DNA from: Fusobacterium sp.
GTDB lineage: Bacteria > Fusobacteriota > Fusobacteriia > Fusobacteriales > Fusobacteriaceae
Assembly: GCA_019410665.1 (NCBI GenBank)
Contig: DXSD01000005.1
Coordinates: 1-43,302 of the forward strand
Reading direction: 5' to 3'
Length of the DNA stretch: 43,302 nt
In this document: positions 32,738 to 42,310 of the stretch, piece after piece
Position numbering within the stretch: position 1 is the stretch's first letter
Layout of the letters: every line of letters begins with the position of its first letter
Program-made: the position numbers and the translations under genes
The notes under the pieces: generated by a model
What the model was told of the DNA's origin: nothing
Seen by the model: the letters and a program-made list of their open reading frames with translations, nothing else
The model's database searches: none

Positions 32738-32834
32738 TTATTTAATTTAATTTTCATTCTGATAACAAACATATTTTTCTTTTTTTTTACTTCTATTTTT
32801 ATTAAATAGGTAAAATAGGATGAAATATACCCAA

Positions 32835-33761
32835 TTATCTTTTAATAGACATTGCCATTCTACGATAAGTATGTCTTACTCCTCTTATTGTTTTTCCGTA
32901 TTCTAATATATTTTCTGGAAGGGACATTCCTATATATCCAGCATCTCCTAAATGATGAAGATCTGTCCCAGCCATTTTACACATAAGAGCTATTTGCTTA
33001 ATTGTATTTATATCTGCTCCCTCTTGAGATGTTCCTATTGCTGTAAGAGTTAATTTACCTACTTTATGAGTATGAACTACTAATTCTCTTATATATTCCA
33101 TAGTTATTCCTGGTACTGTTCCAGGAGCTGGCATAAGAATAATATCTGCTCCTGCTAAAATAAATTCATCTATATCTTTTTTAGTGATAATTTTTTCTCC
33201 TGCTTCATTTAAAATTCCAGCAGCATGCATCTTTCCAGCTATTAGTACAACTTTATCCCCTAAATTTTCTTTATATATTCTCAAAGTATCTGCTATCGCT
33301 TTATTTGTTACTCCTATTCCTGGATTTCCTGTTAAAACTATAAAATCTACTCCCATTTCTACAGCTTTTTTTGCATTTTCTAAGGTCCCCTTACGTCCTG
33401 CTGAAAGTTGCCAAGTATCATCAGTTGAAACTTCACTTTCCACACTTTCCTCTAATGGTTCAAGATTGATTCCAACTTTACAACCAGTTAATCTTTTTAT
33501 CTCTCTTATTATTTCTTGTTTTTCAACTTTAGGTAAACCATTTACTTCCGGATTATTTACATCAAAAACATTCAATATTATCATATCAGCACCCATTGCT
33601 GCAACAAATTCAGCATTACTTATATCCCCTAACATAGGTTGAATCTTTCCTATTGTTTCACAAACAATAAGCCTTCCCTCACTAGCTGCTATTGCTTTTA
33701 AAAACTCCTCTTTACTCATTTTTTTTAAATCTGAAGCTGTACAATCTAAATATCTTTTCAT
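32835..33761 (-). CDS. TIM-barrel-like protein of unknown function
   Basis: I do not recognise a named enzyme. The 308-residue soluble protein has the repeating strand-helix pattern of a TIM barrel: ADMIILNVFDV, CKVGINLEP, VDFIVLTGNPGIG, KVVLIAGKMHAAG, ADIILMPAPGTVPG, KLTLTAIGTSQEGAD and AGTDLHHLGDAGYIG lie in order at strand spacing. The Gly-rich strand ends suggest a phosphate-bearing ligand, and no cofactor motif is evident. It starts one base after the stop of a MATE transporter gene, so the two are co-transcribed. The transporter may export a substrate or product linked to it. Confidence 0.7.
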   Translation of the reverse strand: MKRYLDCTASDLKKMSKEEFLKAIAASEGRLIVCETIGKIQPMLGDISNAEFVAAMGADMIILNVFDVNNPEVNGLPKVEKQEIIREIKRLTGCKVGINLEPLEESVESEVSTDDTWQLSAGRKGTLENAKKAVEMGVDFIVLTGNPGIGVTNKAIADTLRIYKENLGDKVVLIAGKMHAAGILNEAGEKIITKKDIDEFILAGADIILMPAPGTVPGITMEYIRELVVHTHKVGKLTLTAIGTSQEGADINTIKQIALMCKMAGTDLHHLGDAGYIGMSLPENILEYGKTIRGVRHTYRRMAMSIKR

Positions 33762-33762
33762 A

Positions 33763-35124
33763 CTATCCTATACTCCTTTTCAATTTAGCATTTAAATCCT
33801 TTATAACTTTCCTTACTACTAATAACCCTACAATAAAAGTACATATATCTGCAAAAGGTTGACAATACTGTAATCCTCTTATTCCAAATAGATTAGGTAA
33901 AACAAATAGTGCTGGAATTAAGAATATCCCTTGTCTTCCCATAGCTACAAGAGTAGCCCAAAATCCATATCCAATAGATTGAGTAAGCATATTAGCCATA
34001 ATAATTGAAGCTTGAATCGGTAGAGTTAAACATTGATAACGTAGAGCAACTGTTCCTATCTCTATAACTTCTAAATCCTCTTTTCTAAAAAGAGCTATTA
34101 TCTCTGTTGCAAAAACAAAGCACAATACTCCTAAAATTGTTAATAATACTACACCAACTTTTAAACAGAAATAGTATGCTTCTAATACCCTATCATATTT
34201 TTTAGCACCATAATTGAATCCACAAACTGGTTGAAATCCCTGTCCAAATCCTAGAAGTGAAGAGTTTATAAACATCATTATTCTTACAGTTATAGACATA
34301 GCTGCTATTGCTGCATCTCCAAAAGGACTTGCACATACATTGAGAGCTACTGCTGCAAGACTTGCTAGCCCTTGACGAGAAAGTGTAGGTAATCCAGCTT
34401 TTAAAATCTCCTTATATACCCATAATTTAAAAGTAAACTTACTCAATTTTATAGTAACATTTTTCTTATTTTTCTGACTCATATATAGCAAGATACTAAA
34501 ACTGATAAATTGACTAAATATTGTGGCGATAGCTGCTCCCGATATTCCCATATTAAATTTAAAAATTAAAATAGGATCAAGTATTATATTTAAAATTCCC
34601 CCTGTTGCAAGACCAAGCATAGAGTAAAAAGCATTTCCTTGAGATCTATGCAAATTATTAAGTACAAAGGCACAACACATATATGGAGTGGCAAGTAGTA
34701 TATATTTTGCATAATCTTTAGCATAAGGAGCTATTGTAGGAGTAGCTCCTAATATATCTACAAATTCATCTAAAAATATCAATCCTGAAATAGCTAGTAT
34801 TCCCCCTAAAATTAGAGCAGTAAAAAAAGCTGTTGCTGCTGCTCTGTGGGCTCCATCACTATCTTGTCTTCCCAAGCTTCTTGAAACATAGTTACCACTC
34901 CCCATTCCTAAAGTAAACCCTATTGCTTGTATCATTGCCATAAGTGAAAAATTTATTCCTACAGCTGCTGAAGCTGATGTTCCTATTTGGCTTACAAAAA
35001 ATGTATCTGCCATATTGTAAATAGAAGTTACTAACATAGTAATTATAGTTGGGATTGCCAGTCTTGGAATTAGTTTTGAAATTTTCGTTTCCGTCATACG
35101 AATATACATCTCATTATTAGCCAT
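33763..35124 (-). CDS. MATE family efflux transporter
   Basis: A 453-residue membrane protein with about twelve helices in two homologous halves. The N-terminal SKLIPRLAIPTIITMLVTSIYN region and the later KAGLPTLSRQGLASLAAVALN repeat the MATE signature. FVSQIGTSASAAVGINF and MGSGNYVSRSLGRQDSDGA are typical of the NorM/DinF group. It would export cationic drugs or metabolites using Na+ or H+. A GGAAGGAT site precedes the ATG. First gene of a two-gene operon with the TIM-barrel protein; the substrate is unknown. Confidence 0.9.
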   Translation of the reverse strand: MANNEMYIRMTETKISKLIPRLAIPTIITMLVTSIYNMADTFFVSQIGTSASAAVGINFSLMAMIQAIGFTLGMGSGNYVSRSLGRQDSDGAHRAAATAFFTALILGGILAISGLIFLDEFVDILGATPTIAPYAKDYAKYILLATPYMCCAFVLNNLHRSQGNAFYSMLGLATGGILNIILDPILIFKFNMGISGAAIATIFSQFISFSILLYMSQKNKKNVTIKLSKFTFKLWVYKEILKAGLPTLSRQGLASLAAVALNVCASPFGDAAIAAMSITVRIMMFINSSLLGFGQGFQPVCGFNYGAKKYDRVLEAYYFCLKVGVVLLTILGVLCFVFATEIIALFRKEDLEVIEIGTVALRYQCLTLPIQASIIMANMLTQSIGYGFWATLVAMGRQGIFLIPALFVLPNLFGIRGLQYCQPFADICTFIVGLLVVRKVIKDLNAKLKRSIG

Positions 35125-35212
35125 TTTTTATCCTTCCTTCTATTTATTTTTTACTAATAAAATTTTATTTTCTATCAATTTTTTTATTTTTTCTGCTCAT
35201 TTTTATTTTTAT

Positions 35213-35221
35213 ATTATACCA
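35213..35221 (-). promoter_or_regulatory. Extended -10 promoter of the MATE operon
   Basis: Minus strand TGGTATAAT, the same extended -10 as at 31437-31445, with an AT-rich 88-nt leader before the MATE start codon. No recognisable -35. Confidence 0.5.
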
Positions 35222-35246
35222 TAGTTTTTTGATCTCTCTCTAAACA

Positions 35247-35279
35247 AAAAAGAAAAAAGAGAAGATTTCTCCTCTCTTC
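35247..35279 (-). terminator. Terminator after the ABC exporter gene
   Basis: AAGAGAAGA (35257-35265) and TCCTCTCTT (35270-35278) form a 9-bp stem with one G-U pair. On the minus strand the loop is GAAA and TTTTCTTTTTT follows. Ends the operon that starts at ftsX. Confidence 0.8.
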
Positions 35280-35284
35280 TTATT

Positions 35285-37018
35285 CTATAACTGACTCATA
35301 CTATGTAACTTATAATAGAATCCTTTATTATCTAACAACTCTTGGTGAGTTCCTCTCTCTTCTATTCCACTATCAGTAAGAACAATTATCTCATCTGCTG
35401 CTTGAATAGTAGAAAGTCTATGAGCAACCACTATTGTAGTTCTACCTTTACATAATTCTTCTAAAGATTGTTGGATAAGTCTTTCAGTAATATTATCAAG
35501 TGCAGAAGTTGCCTCATCTAATATCAATATAGGAGGATTTTTTAAGAATATTCTAGCAATAGCAATTCTCTGCTTTTGTCCTCCAGAGAGTTTAGTTCCT
35601 CTCTCTCCAACATTAGTATCATATCCATCTGGCAATTGCATAATCAAATCATGAATATTAGCTTTTTTAGCTGCTTCTATTACCTCTTCATCAGTAGCAT
35701 CAGTTTTTCCAATTAAAATATTTTCTTTAACAGTACCTGTAAATAGAAATACATCTTGTTGAACTATTCCAATATTCTTTCTTAAAGAATCTACTTTTAC
35801 ATCATAGATACTCTTTCCATCTATTTTAATATCTCCACTATCCACTGTATAAAATCTAGGAATAAGATTACATAAAGTAGTCTTTCCTCCACCAGATGGT
35901 CCAACTAAAGCTAACATTTTTCCTTTTTCTATATTTAAACTTATTCCATCTAAAACTTTTTTATTTTCATGGCTAAAACTTACATTTTCAAAACTTATCT
36001 CTCCATCAACATGCTTTAGTTCTTTAGCATCTTCTTTGTCTTTTTCTCTATCTACTTCTATAAGCTCCATGAATCTCTTAAATCCACTCATACCATTTTG
36101 ATACTGTTCTACAAAGGCAATAAGTCTTTTTATTGGTTGAGTAAAAATCTTAATATATAGTAAATAAGCTAAGAAATCTCCAATATTTATCTTTCCATAA
36201 TAAGTAAATATTGCTCCCACTATAAGAACTGAATAATCTAACATATCTGTAAAAAATCCAACTCCTGCAGTATACTCAGCCATTACCTTATATGAGTATG
36301 ATTTAGCTTGAACAAATTGTTGATTTCCCTCTTCAAATCTCTCTTTTTCCCCTTCGTCAATAACAAAGGCTTTAGAAACTCTTATTCCAGAGATACTATT
36401 TTGTAATCTTGCATTAATATCCCCAGTTTTCTCTCTAGTTTTTACAAAGGAAGCTAAAAGTTTCTTTCTCTTATACATACTATACCAAATTATTATTGGT
36501 AATATACAAAAGACAATTATTGTTAAAACTACATTTATTCTAAGTAGTACTATAAAAGATCCAACTATCATAAAGAAAGATATAAATAGATCCTCTGGCC
36601 CATGGTGAGCAAGTTCAGATATATCTTGTAAGTCATTTACAATTCTTGACATTATACTTCCTGTCTGATTGTTATCAAAATATCTAACTGGAAGCTTTTG
36701 TAAGTGTTCATAAACATCTCTTCTCATATCAGCTTGCATACCTACCCCTACTAAATGCCCCCAATACTGCATCCAGTAAGCACACATCATCTTAATAAGA
36801 TAGATTACTATAAGTACAACTGCAAATACAATTAAAAATCTAAACTCTTTATTTGGAATAACTCTATTTACTACATTTCTAGTAATCATAGGATATACTA
36901 AATCACATAGAGCTGATATAGTTGCCACTAACAAGTCCATAAAAAATAGTTTTTTATATGGTCTATAGTATGTTACAAATTTTCTTAACATTCCTTTCTC
37001 AATTTTTACATCACTCAC
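35285..37018 (-). CDS. ABC exporter half-transporter (fused membrane and ATPase domains)
   Basis: A 577-residue MsbA/LmrA-type half-transporter that would work as a dimer. Six membrane helices fill residues 25-300. The ATPase domain has Walker A GPSGGGKT (373-380), signature LSGGQ (477-481), Walker B ILILDE (497-502) and H-loop H533. Substrate is unknown; lipids or drugs are typical. It follows era by 20 nt and ends the operon. All ATPase residues look intact. Confidence 0.9.
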   Translation of the reverse strand: MSDVKIEKGMLRKFVTYYRPYKKLFFMDLLVATISALCDLVYPMITRNVVNRVIPNKEFRFLIVFAVVLIVIYLIKMMCAYWMQYWGHLVGVGMQADMRRDVYEHLQKLPVRYFDNNQTGSIMSRIVNDLQDISELAHHGPEDLFISFFMIVGSFIVLLRINVVLTIIVFCILPIIIWYSMYKRKKLLASFVKTREKTGDINARLQNSISGIRVSKAFVIDEGEKERFEEGNQQFVQAKSYSYKVMAEYTAGVGFFTDMLDYSVLIVGAIFTYYGKINIGDFLAYLLYIKIFTQPIKRLIAFVEQYQNGMSGFKRFMELIEVDREKDKEDAKELKHVDGEISFENVSFSHENKKVLDGISLNIEKGKMLALVGPSGGGKTTLCNLIPRFYTVDSGDIKIDGKSIYDVKVDSLRKNIGIVQQDVFLFTGTVKENILIGKTDATDEEVIEAAKKANIHDLIMQLPDGYDTNVGERGTKLSGGQKQRIAIARIFLKNPPILILDEATSALDNITERLIQQSLEELCKGRTTIVVAHRLSTIQAADEIIVLTDSGIEERGTHQELLDNKGFYYKLHSMSQL

Positions 37019-37038
37019 TTTATTTTACCTCTTTCTAT

Positions 37039-37935
37039 TTAATTCTTCTCTTCCACATAACCCATCTCTTTTAAGAATGGCTTTTTCTTTCTCCAATCAT
37101 CTTTTACTTTAACCCAAAGTGTTAGGAAAATTGGCTCTCCTATTAATTCCTCTATCTCACGTCTAGCCTCTTCTCCTATCTCTTTTAGCATCTTTCCACC
37201 TTTACCTATGATAATTCCCTTTTGAGAATCTCTTTCTACATAGATATTGATATCAAATTTATCTTTTCCCTTTTCTCTTCTCTCTACATTAAGTATCTCA
37301 ATAGCCACAGAGTGAGGTATCTCATCTCTTGTTTTAAGTAAAATTTTCTCTCTAACTATCTCAGTTATTATCTTGTACACAGATATATCTGTATACATAT
37401 CATCTGGATAATATTTTATTCCCTCTTCTAAGAATGGATCAATTTTCTCCAAAAGTTTTGGAAGTCCAATAGCATACTGTCCAGAGATTTCAACTATTCC
37501 ATCAAACTCTCCTAATTTCTCTTCAATCTCTAATCTCTTAGCCTTTAATTTTTCATCATTTAATTTATCTATCTTATTAACTACAAGTATTCTTGGAGTT
37601 CTCTTTGCTTCTTTAACTTTTTCCATTACAAATTGATCTCCAGTACTTATCTCTTGTGATCCATCCAATACAAAAAGAATAACATCTACATCTTTTAAAA
37701 CTCTTATAGCAGAATTAGTCATATACTCTCCAAGTAGATGTTTTGCCTTATGTATTCCTGGTGTATCAATAAAAATATATTGATTATCATTAAAATTTAA
37801 AATTCCCTTTATATTATCTCTTGTTGTTCCAGCTTTATCAGAAACTATTGCAACTTTCTCTGATACTAACTTATTTATAAGTGTAGATTTTCCAACATTT
37901 GGTCTTCCTACTACAGCTATAAATCCAGCTTTCAT
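37039..37935 (-). CDS. era: Era, GTPase for 30S ribosome maturation
   Basis: Era binds the 3' end of 16S rRNA and the 30S subunit during assembly. The 298-residue protein has G1 GRPNVGKST (10-18), G2 region AGTTRDNI, G3 DTPG (57-60) and G4 NKID (120-123). The C-terminal KH domain has the IIIGKGGKMLKEIG segment. The length is normal. It starts directly after the stop of the recombinase-like gene, in an operon with recN and the NAD kinase gene. Confidence 0.96.
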   Translation of the reverse strand: MKAGFIAVVGRPNVGKSTLINKLVSEKVAIVSDKAGTTRDNIKGILNFNDNQYIFIDTPGIHKAKHLLGEYMTNSAIRVLKDVDVILFVLDGSQEISTGDQFVMEKVKEAKRTPRILVVNKIDKLNDEKLKAKRLEIEEKLGEFDGIVEISGQYAIGLPKLLEKIDPFLEEGIKYYPDDMYTDISVYKIITEIVREKILLKTRDEIPHSVAIEILNVERREKGKDKFDINIYVERDSQKGIIIGKGGKMLKEIGEEARREIEELIGEPIFLTLWVKVKDDWRKKKPFLKEMGYVEEKN

Positions 37936-38727
37936 CTAATCATCTCCTATTCCTATTCTCATATACTCCTCTCTTATTTTATCAATAAAAGAGAGTCCAT
38001 CTTCATCTTTTATTTTTTCTTCCATTACTATTTTTTTTATCATATTAGGGGATATATCTCTATCTAACTCTGCTCTCTTTCCATAAGATATAAATCTTAC
38101 ACGAAAGTTTTCTCGAGTTACTCCCTCAAATATCTTATTTTTGTTCGTATACATTTTAGAGAAGTTTTCTTTTACAAACTCTTTTAAATCATCAGAAAGT
38201 TTCTCACTTATTTTCTCACTTACTATTTTATTTCCAGAGAGAAAGCTAACTATTTTATAATCATATTTTTCTAGCTCCTCTCTCTCTAAACTTAAAATAT
38301 CACCTATTTTAAGTCCAGTTTCATAGAGTAATCTTATTACTAATGAATCCCTAACCTCTTCATAACTTTCATTACAGACATCTAGTATTCTTTTTAACTC
38401 CCACTTTTCCAAGGGCTCAGTTGCCTTTTTTACTCTATTTGAAAGTTCTATTCCCACTGTTGGGTTTTCATCTATAATCTTTGCTTTTAATAGATATTTA
38501 TAAAAACTTTTAATTGAGCTTATCTTTCTATAAATTGACATATCACTATATCTCTTCCTAAGCTCCTCTATATAATTAACTATATCTTGAGTTTCTACCT
38601 CTATTAGATCTTTTTCTAATACAAAGCCATCAAAGTCTTCAATATCTTTTCTATAAATCTCTAAAGTAGATGAATTTATTTTTCCATTAGCTTTAGCATT
38701 TTTTAAAAACTCATTTATAAAATCCAT
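37936..38727 (-). CDS. Tyrosine-recombinase-like protein with degenerate active site
   Basis: The 263-residue protein has the XerC/D layout: a SAM-like N-terminal core-binding domain (1-90; IYRKISSIKSFYKYLL) and a catalytic-fold domain. The catalytic residues are replaced. The TGLR box reads TGLK (K140 for Arg). The SPHxLRH box reads SPNMIKK (N228 for His, K231 for Arg, K232 for His). Only a possible Tyr remains (Y255). It is unlikely to cut DNA, but may still bind it. The open reading frame is intact and lies exactly between recN and era with 0-1 nt gaps, so it looks maintained, not a decaying pseudogene. It is not the chromosome-dimer resolvase. Confidence 0.75.
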   Translation of the reverse strand: MDFINEFLKNAKANGKINSSTLEIYRKDIEDFDGFVLEKDLIEVETQDIVNYIEELRKRYSDMSIYRKISSIKSFYKYLLKAKIIDENPTVGIELSNRVKKATEPLEKWELKRILDVCNESYEEVRDSLVIRLLYETGLKIGDILSLEREELEKYDYKIVSFLSGNKIVSEKISEKLSDDLKEFVKENFSKMYTNKNKIFEGVTRENFRVRFISYGKRAELDRDISPNMIKKIVMEEKIKDEDGLSFIDKIREEYMRIGIGDD

Positions 38728-38728
38728 A

Positions 38729-40396
38729 CTATCTACTCTCTTTCAAAAGCTCTTCTGCATGTTGTAATACAGCTTCACTTATATTTTCTCCTGCTAGCAT
38801 TCTTGCTATCTCCTCTACTCTTCCACGTTCATCTAATCTCGTAACTGTTGTAGAAGTTCTATTATCTACAGTCTGTTTTTTAATATAGAATTGCTGGTGA
38901 GCTTTAGCTGCAATAGCTGGAGAATGAGTTATAGAAACCACTTGTGCATGTTCTCCTATTTCACGTAGTTTATCTGCTATCTTTCTTACAGTTTCTCCTC
39001 CTACTCCTGTATCTATCTCATCAAATATAAGAATAGGTACATTATCTACACGAGAAAATATTACTTTTAAGGCTAACATTATTCTACTTACCTCTCCACC
39101 AGAAGCAATCTTCCAAAGTGGTTTCATATCTTGACCTAAATTTGTAGATATTAGTATCTCTACACTATCACTACCATTTATTCCCATGTTTTTACTATCA
39201 TCAACAACTATGTGAATTTGAGCTTCTCCCATTTTTAAGAATTTTAATTCCTCTTTTAAACTTCTCTCTATTTGAACTGCCTTTTCTTTTCTAAGCTTTC
39301 TAAGTTCATTTGCAGTGTTCCAATACTCTTTTTCTATTTCAACTCTCTCTTTTTGAAGCTTCTGTATCTCAAAACTATCCTCTTCTAAAAGATTTATCTT
39401 TTCAGAAATACTCTCTTTAAACTCTAAAATCTCTTCAATAGTTGCCCCATACTTTAACTTCATCTTATTTATTACATCTAATCTTTCAACAACCTCTTGC
39501 AATCTTCTATCATCTATATCTATATCATCATTGAGGGTATCCATTATATCAATACAATCTTCTAGTTCATAGTAAACCTTTTCTAATTTATCTAATAATT
39601 CACTGAACTCTTCTCCATATTTACATAGCCCCTCTATATTTTTTCTAGAGTTATATATAAAATGCAGGGCATTTACCTCTCCATCTCTTAGATATAAACT
39701 TGAACTTTCTATCTTTTCCTTTATTTTTCCAGCATTAAACAGTTTTTTATACTCATCTTCTAAAAGAGTATCCTCATTTTTTTTAGGATTTACCTTCTCT
39801 ATCTCTGCCAATTGAAATTCATAAAACTCTCTTTTCTCAATAGCTTCTTTTCTATTTTTCTCAATAGTTTCTATTTTATTATCTATCTCTTTATACCTAC
39901 TATATAGTTTACCACTTCTGTTTAAAAGTACTTTTCCCTCTTCTCCTAAAAACTTATCTAAAAGCTTTATATGATTACTCTTATTTAGTAACATTTGGTG
40001 AGAGTGTTGTCCAACTATATCTACAAGAGTTCCCATAATCTCTTTAAGATTAGCTAATGATACTCTTATTCCATTGACAAAAACCTTTCCTTTTCCATTG
40101 ATATCTAAAGTTCTTCTAACTATTACTTCATTGTCCTCAACATCTATTTCAAATCTATTTGCCAATTCCTCTTTTTGCTCATCATTTATTTCAAAAACTC
40201 CTTGAGCTAAAAGAGTCTTTTCTCCTGTTCTAATCATATCAGTAGTAGCTTTCTCTCCAATGAGTAAGTTTATCCCACTAAGTATTATAGATTTTCCAGC
40301 ACCAGTTTCTCCAGTAAGAACAATAAAACCATCTTCAAACTCTAAATCAAGCTCATCTATTATAGCTAAATTCTCAATTTTCAGTTCTCTTAACAT
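38729..40396 (-). CDS. recN: RecN, SMC-like DNA double-strand break repair ATPase
   Basis: RecN holds or organises broken DNA ends in RecA-dependent repair. The 555-residue protein has Walker A TGETGAGKS (28-36) after the LRELKIENLAIIDEL start, a long coiled coil in the middle, the signature SGGEVSRIMLALK and Walker B IFDEIDTGVGG followed by VSITHSPAIAA. The length is standard. It overlaps the end of the NAD kinase gene by 7 nt, so the two are coupled. Confidence 0.96.
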   Translation of the reverse strand: MLRELKIENLAIIDELDLEFEDGFIVLTGETGAGKSIILSGINLLIGEKATTDMIRTGEKTLLAQGVFEINDEQKEELANRFEIDVEDNEVIVRRTLDINGKGKVFVNGIRVSLANLKEIMGTLVDIVGQHSHQMLLNKSNHIKLLDKFLGEEGKVLLNRSGKLYSRYKEIDNKIETIEKNRKEAIEKREFYEFQLAEIEKVNPKKNEDTLLEDEYKKLFNAGKIKEKIESSSLYLRDGEVNALHFIYNSRKNIEGLCKYGEEFSELLDKLEKVYYELEDCIDIMDTLNDDIDIDDRRLQEVVERLDVINKMKLKYGATIEEILEFKESISEKINLLEEDSFEIQKLQKERVEIEKEYWNTANELRKLRKEKAVQIERSLKEELKFLKMGEAQIHIVVDDSKNMGINGSDSVEILISTNLGQDMKPLWKIASGGEVSRIMLALKVIFSRVDNVPILIFDEIDTGVGGETVRKIADKLREIGEHAQVVSITHSPAIAAKAHQQFYIKKQTVDNRTSTTVTRLDERGRVEEIARMLAGENISEAVLQHAEELLKESR

Positions 40397-41187
40397 AGAT
40401 TATCTCCCCACTTTAGTTTTTCTCTCAATACACTATAATAATTTCTATCTTTAGGTATCACAAGATTTAATGTATATTTTGAATAGTCAATTCTTACTAT
40501 TTCTAAACTATCTACTCTTTTATTAGTTTGACCATCTATTATAAGCTGTCCCATTCTTTTTTCATCTTCAATTTTCATCTCTATTCTCTCATCTCCACCT
40601 ATTACAATAGGACGAGCATTGAGATTATGTGGAGCTAGTGGAGTTATTACAATAGCCTTCATATCTGGTTTTAGTATAGGACCTCCTGCTGACATAGAGT
40701 AAGCTGTAGATCCTGTAGGAGTAGCTACTATTACCCCATCTCCTTTATAAGTACACATATACTCTCCATTTGTTTTAAAATTTACTCTTAAAACTCTAGA
40801 AGTAATTCCTGCTTTGGATAAAACCACTTCATTAAGAGCATAGTATAACTTCCCAGCTATCTCTACTTCTAATACATGTCTTTTTTCATATTTAAATTTC
40901 CCAGCTAAAAAATTATCATACTCTTCTAACATCTTTTCCTTTTTTATCTCTGTTAAAAATCCTAAGCTTCCAGCATTAATAGCTATTACATAGATATTTT
41001 TTTTAAATATGAAATTTCTAAAAGCTCTTAGTAAAGTTCCATCTCCACCTATTACAACTCCAAAGTCTGCTTTACTTACCTTATCTACAACTTCTATTTT
41101 TTTCTCTTGAAAATACTCTATACTTTTTTTATATAACTCTAAGGCTACTTCCTTATCTGGATTATATATTATAAAAACTTTTTTCAT
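40390..41187 (-). CDS. nadK: NAD kinase
   Basis: Phosphorylates NAD+ to NADP+ in the cytoplasm. The 265-residue protein has the family motifs GGDGT (47-51, with D49 the likely catalytic Asp), AINAGSLGFLTE, NEVVLSKAG and ATPTGSTAYSMSAGGPI. An in-frame ATG at 41224-41226 would overlap the upstream gene and lacks a ribosome binding site. The ATG at 41185-41187 (MKKVFIIYNP) has GGAGG seven bases upstream and fits homologues. Second-to-third position in a housekeeping operon, before recN. Confidence 0.94.
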   Translation of the reverse strand: MKKVFIIYNPDKEVALELYKKSIEYFQEKKIEVVDKVSKADFGVVIGGDGTLLRAFRNFIFKKNIYVIAINAGSLGFLTEIKKEKMLEEYDNFLAGKFKYEKRHVLEVEIAGKLYYALNEVVLSKAGITSRVLRVNFKTNGEYMCTYKGDGVIVATPTGSTAYSMSAGGPILKPDMKAIVITPLAPHNLNARPIVIGGDERIEMKIEDEKRMGQLIIDGQTNKRVDSLEIVRIDYSKYTLNLVIPKDRNYYSVLREKLKWGDNLC

Positions 41188-41200
41188 CTTTTCCTCCAAG

Positions 41201-42310
41201 CTACTTAAACATTGGAACAGGATCAATTGGTTTCAAGTTAAATCTCAATTCATAATAAAGATTTGGTTTTCCCTCAACAGATAATCCTAAAATTCCAATC
41301 TCTGCTCCTTGTTGTATCTGTTGATTAAGTTTCACCTTAGTAGATATCAGATTTCCATATACTCCTATCATATTGTATCCATAGTCAATCATTACAACTT
41401 TTCCTAGTCCTTGGAAAACATCAGCATATATAACTTTTCCCTTAGCTGAAGATAAAATCTTAGCTCCCATTCTAGCTTGAATCTCTATACCATTACTTGT
41501 TACCTCTTGTTGCTTTTTCTGATTAAATCTAACAACAATATTTCCAGCTACTGGCTTTATAACTTTTCCAAGTTTTGAATAAGCTTGAGATTGATTAACT
41601 ATTTTCTTATCAGTTTTTGTTCTAGCTACAATTATCTCTTTTATCTTTTTCTCTATTCTCTCTTTCTCCTGTTGAAGTTTGCTTATACTCTTCACATGTC
41701 CAGTTTTTTCTCTATTTAATTGTGCTATCAGTCTATTTTGTTGAGCTTTTTTACTGTCCATCTTCTTAAGGTTAAGTGCCAATTTATTTCTAAGAGTTGA
41801 AAGTTTTGCTTTTTCACTTTCAATATTTGCTTTTACTTTCTGAATATCACTTTGCACACTCTTTATATGCTCCATTTTCTTTAAATCTCCATAAAGAAGA
41901 TTTTTAAAGTTTTTCTTTAAAAGAGCATCCTCTATTAAACTCTCTTCTCTCTCTTTAGAATATCTATTCCAAGCTATTATCTTAGCTTTAAATTCCAATT
42001 TTTTCCTATCTAACTCACTGGAAGTTATATTGAGATTTTGACTTCCATAATCTATATTTTTAGAAACTGTTTTTATATCATTTAAAATTTTCTCTCTATC
42101 TTTAGCAATTTCTAAAATATCTCTCTCTGTTTCTAATATCTGTTTTTCTATCTTCTGAGTTTGTGCATCTATATTTTTAATTCTTGAATTTTTTTGTGCT
42201 ATCTCTCTTTCAATCTTTTTAATTCTTGCCTCCATATCAGTAACAGAATCTGTAAAAGAAAGAGTGCTTATTATTAAAAATAAAATTATTTTTTTCCATC
42301 TTCTATCCAC
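41201..42310 (-). CDS. EnvC-like murein hydrolase activator with degenerate LytM domain
   Basis: A 369-residue protein with an N-terminal signal (residues 3-20), a long coiled coil (about 22-235) and a C-terminal LytM/M23 domain (about 255-369; GIEIQARMGAKILSSAKGKVIYAD). The zinc ligands of active M23 peptidases are missing: the usual H-x-H turn reads YGNLIS and the VxIxH strand ends in DYGYN. This is the EnvC pattern of a non-catalytic activator of amidases at division. GTG start, 25 nt inside the end of ftsX, with GGGGTG upstream. FtsX-EnvC pairing supports the call. Confidence 0.85.
   Translation of the reverse strand: MDRRWKKIILFLIISTLSFTDSVTDMEARIKKIEREIAQKNSRIKNIDAQTQKIEKQILETERDILEIAKDREKILNDIKTVSKNIDYGSQNLNITSSELDRKKLEFKAKIIAWNRYSKEREESLIEDALLKKNFKNLLYGDLKKMEHIKSVQSDIQKVKANIESEKAKLSTLRNKLALNLKKMDSKKAQQNRLIAQLNREKTGHVKSISKLQQEKERIEKKIKEIIVARTKTDKKIVNQSQAYSKLGKVIKPVAGNIVVRFNQKKQQEVTSNGIEIQARMGAKILSSAKGKVIYADVFQGLGKVVMIDYGYNMIGVYGNLISTKVKLNQQIQQGAEIGILGLSVEGKPNLYYELRFNLKPIDPVPMFK

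Noticed and set aside
32793..32809. CTATTT-N5-AAATAG as a terminator of the TIM-barrel gene
   Set aside because: The stem is short and all but one pair are A-T, with no T-tract on the minus strand.
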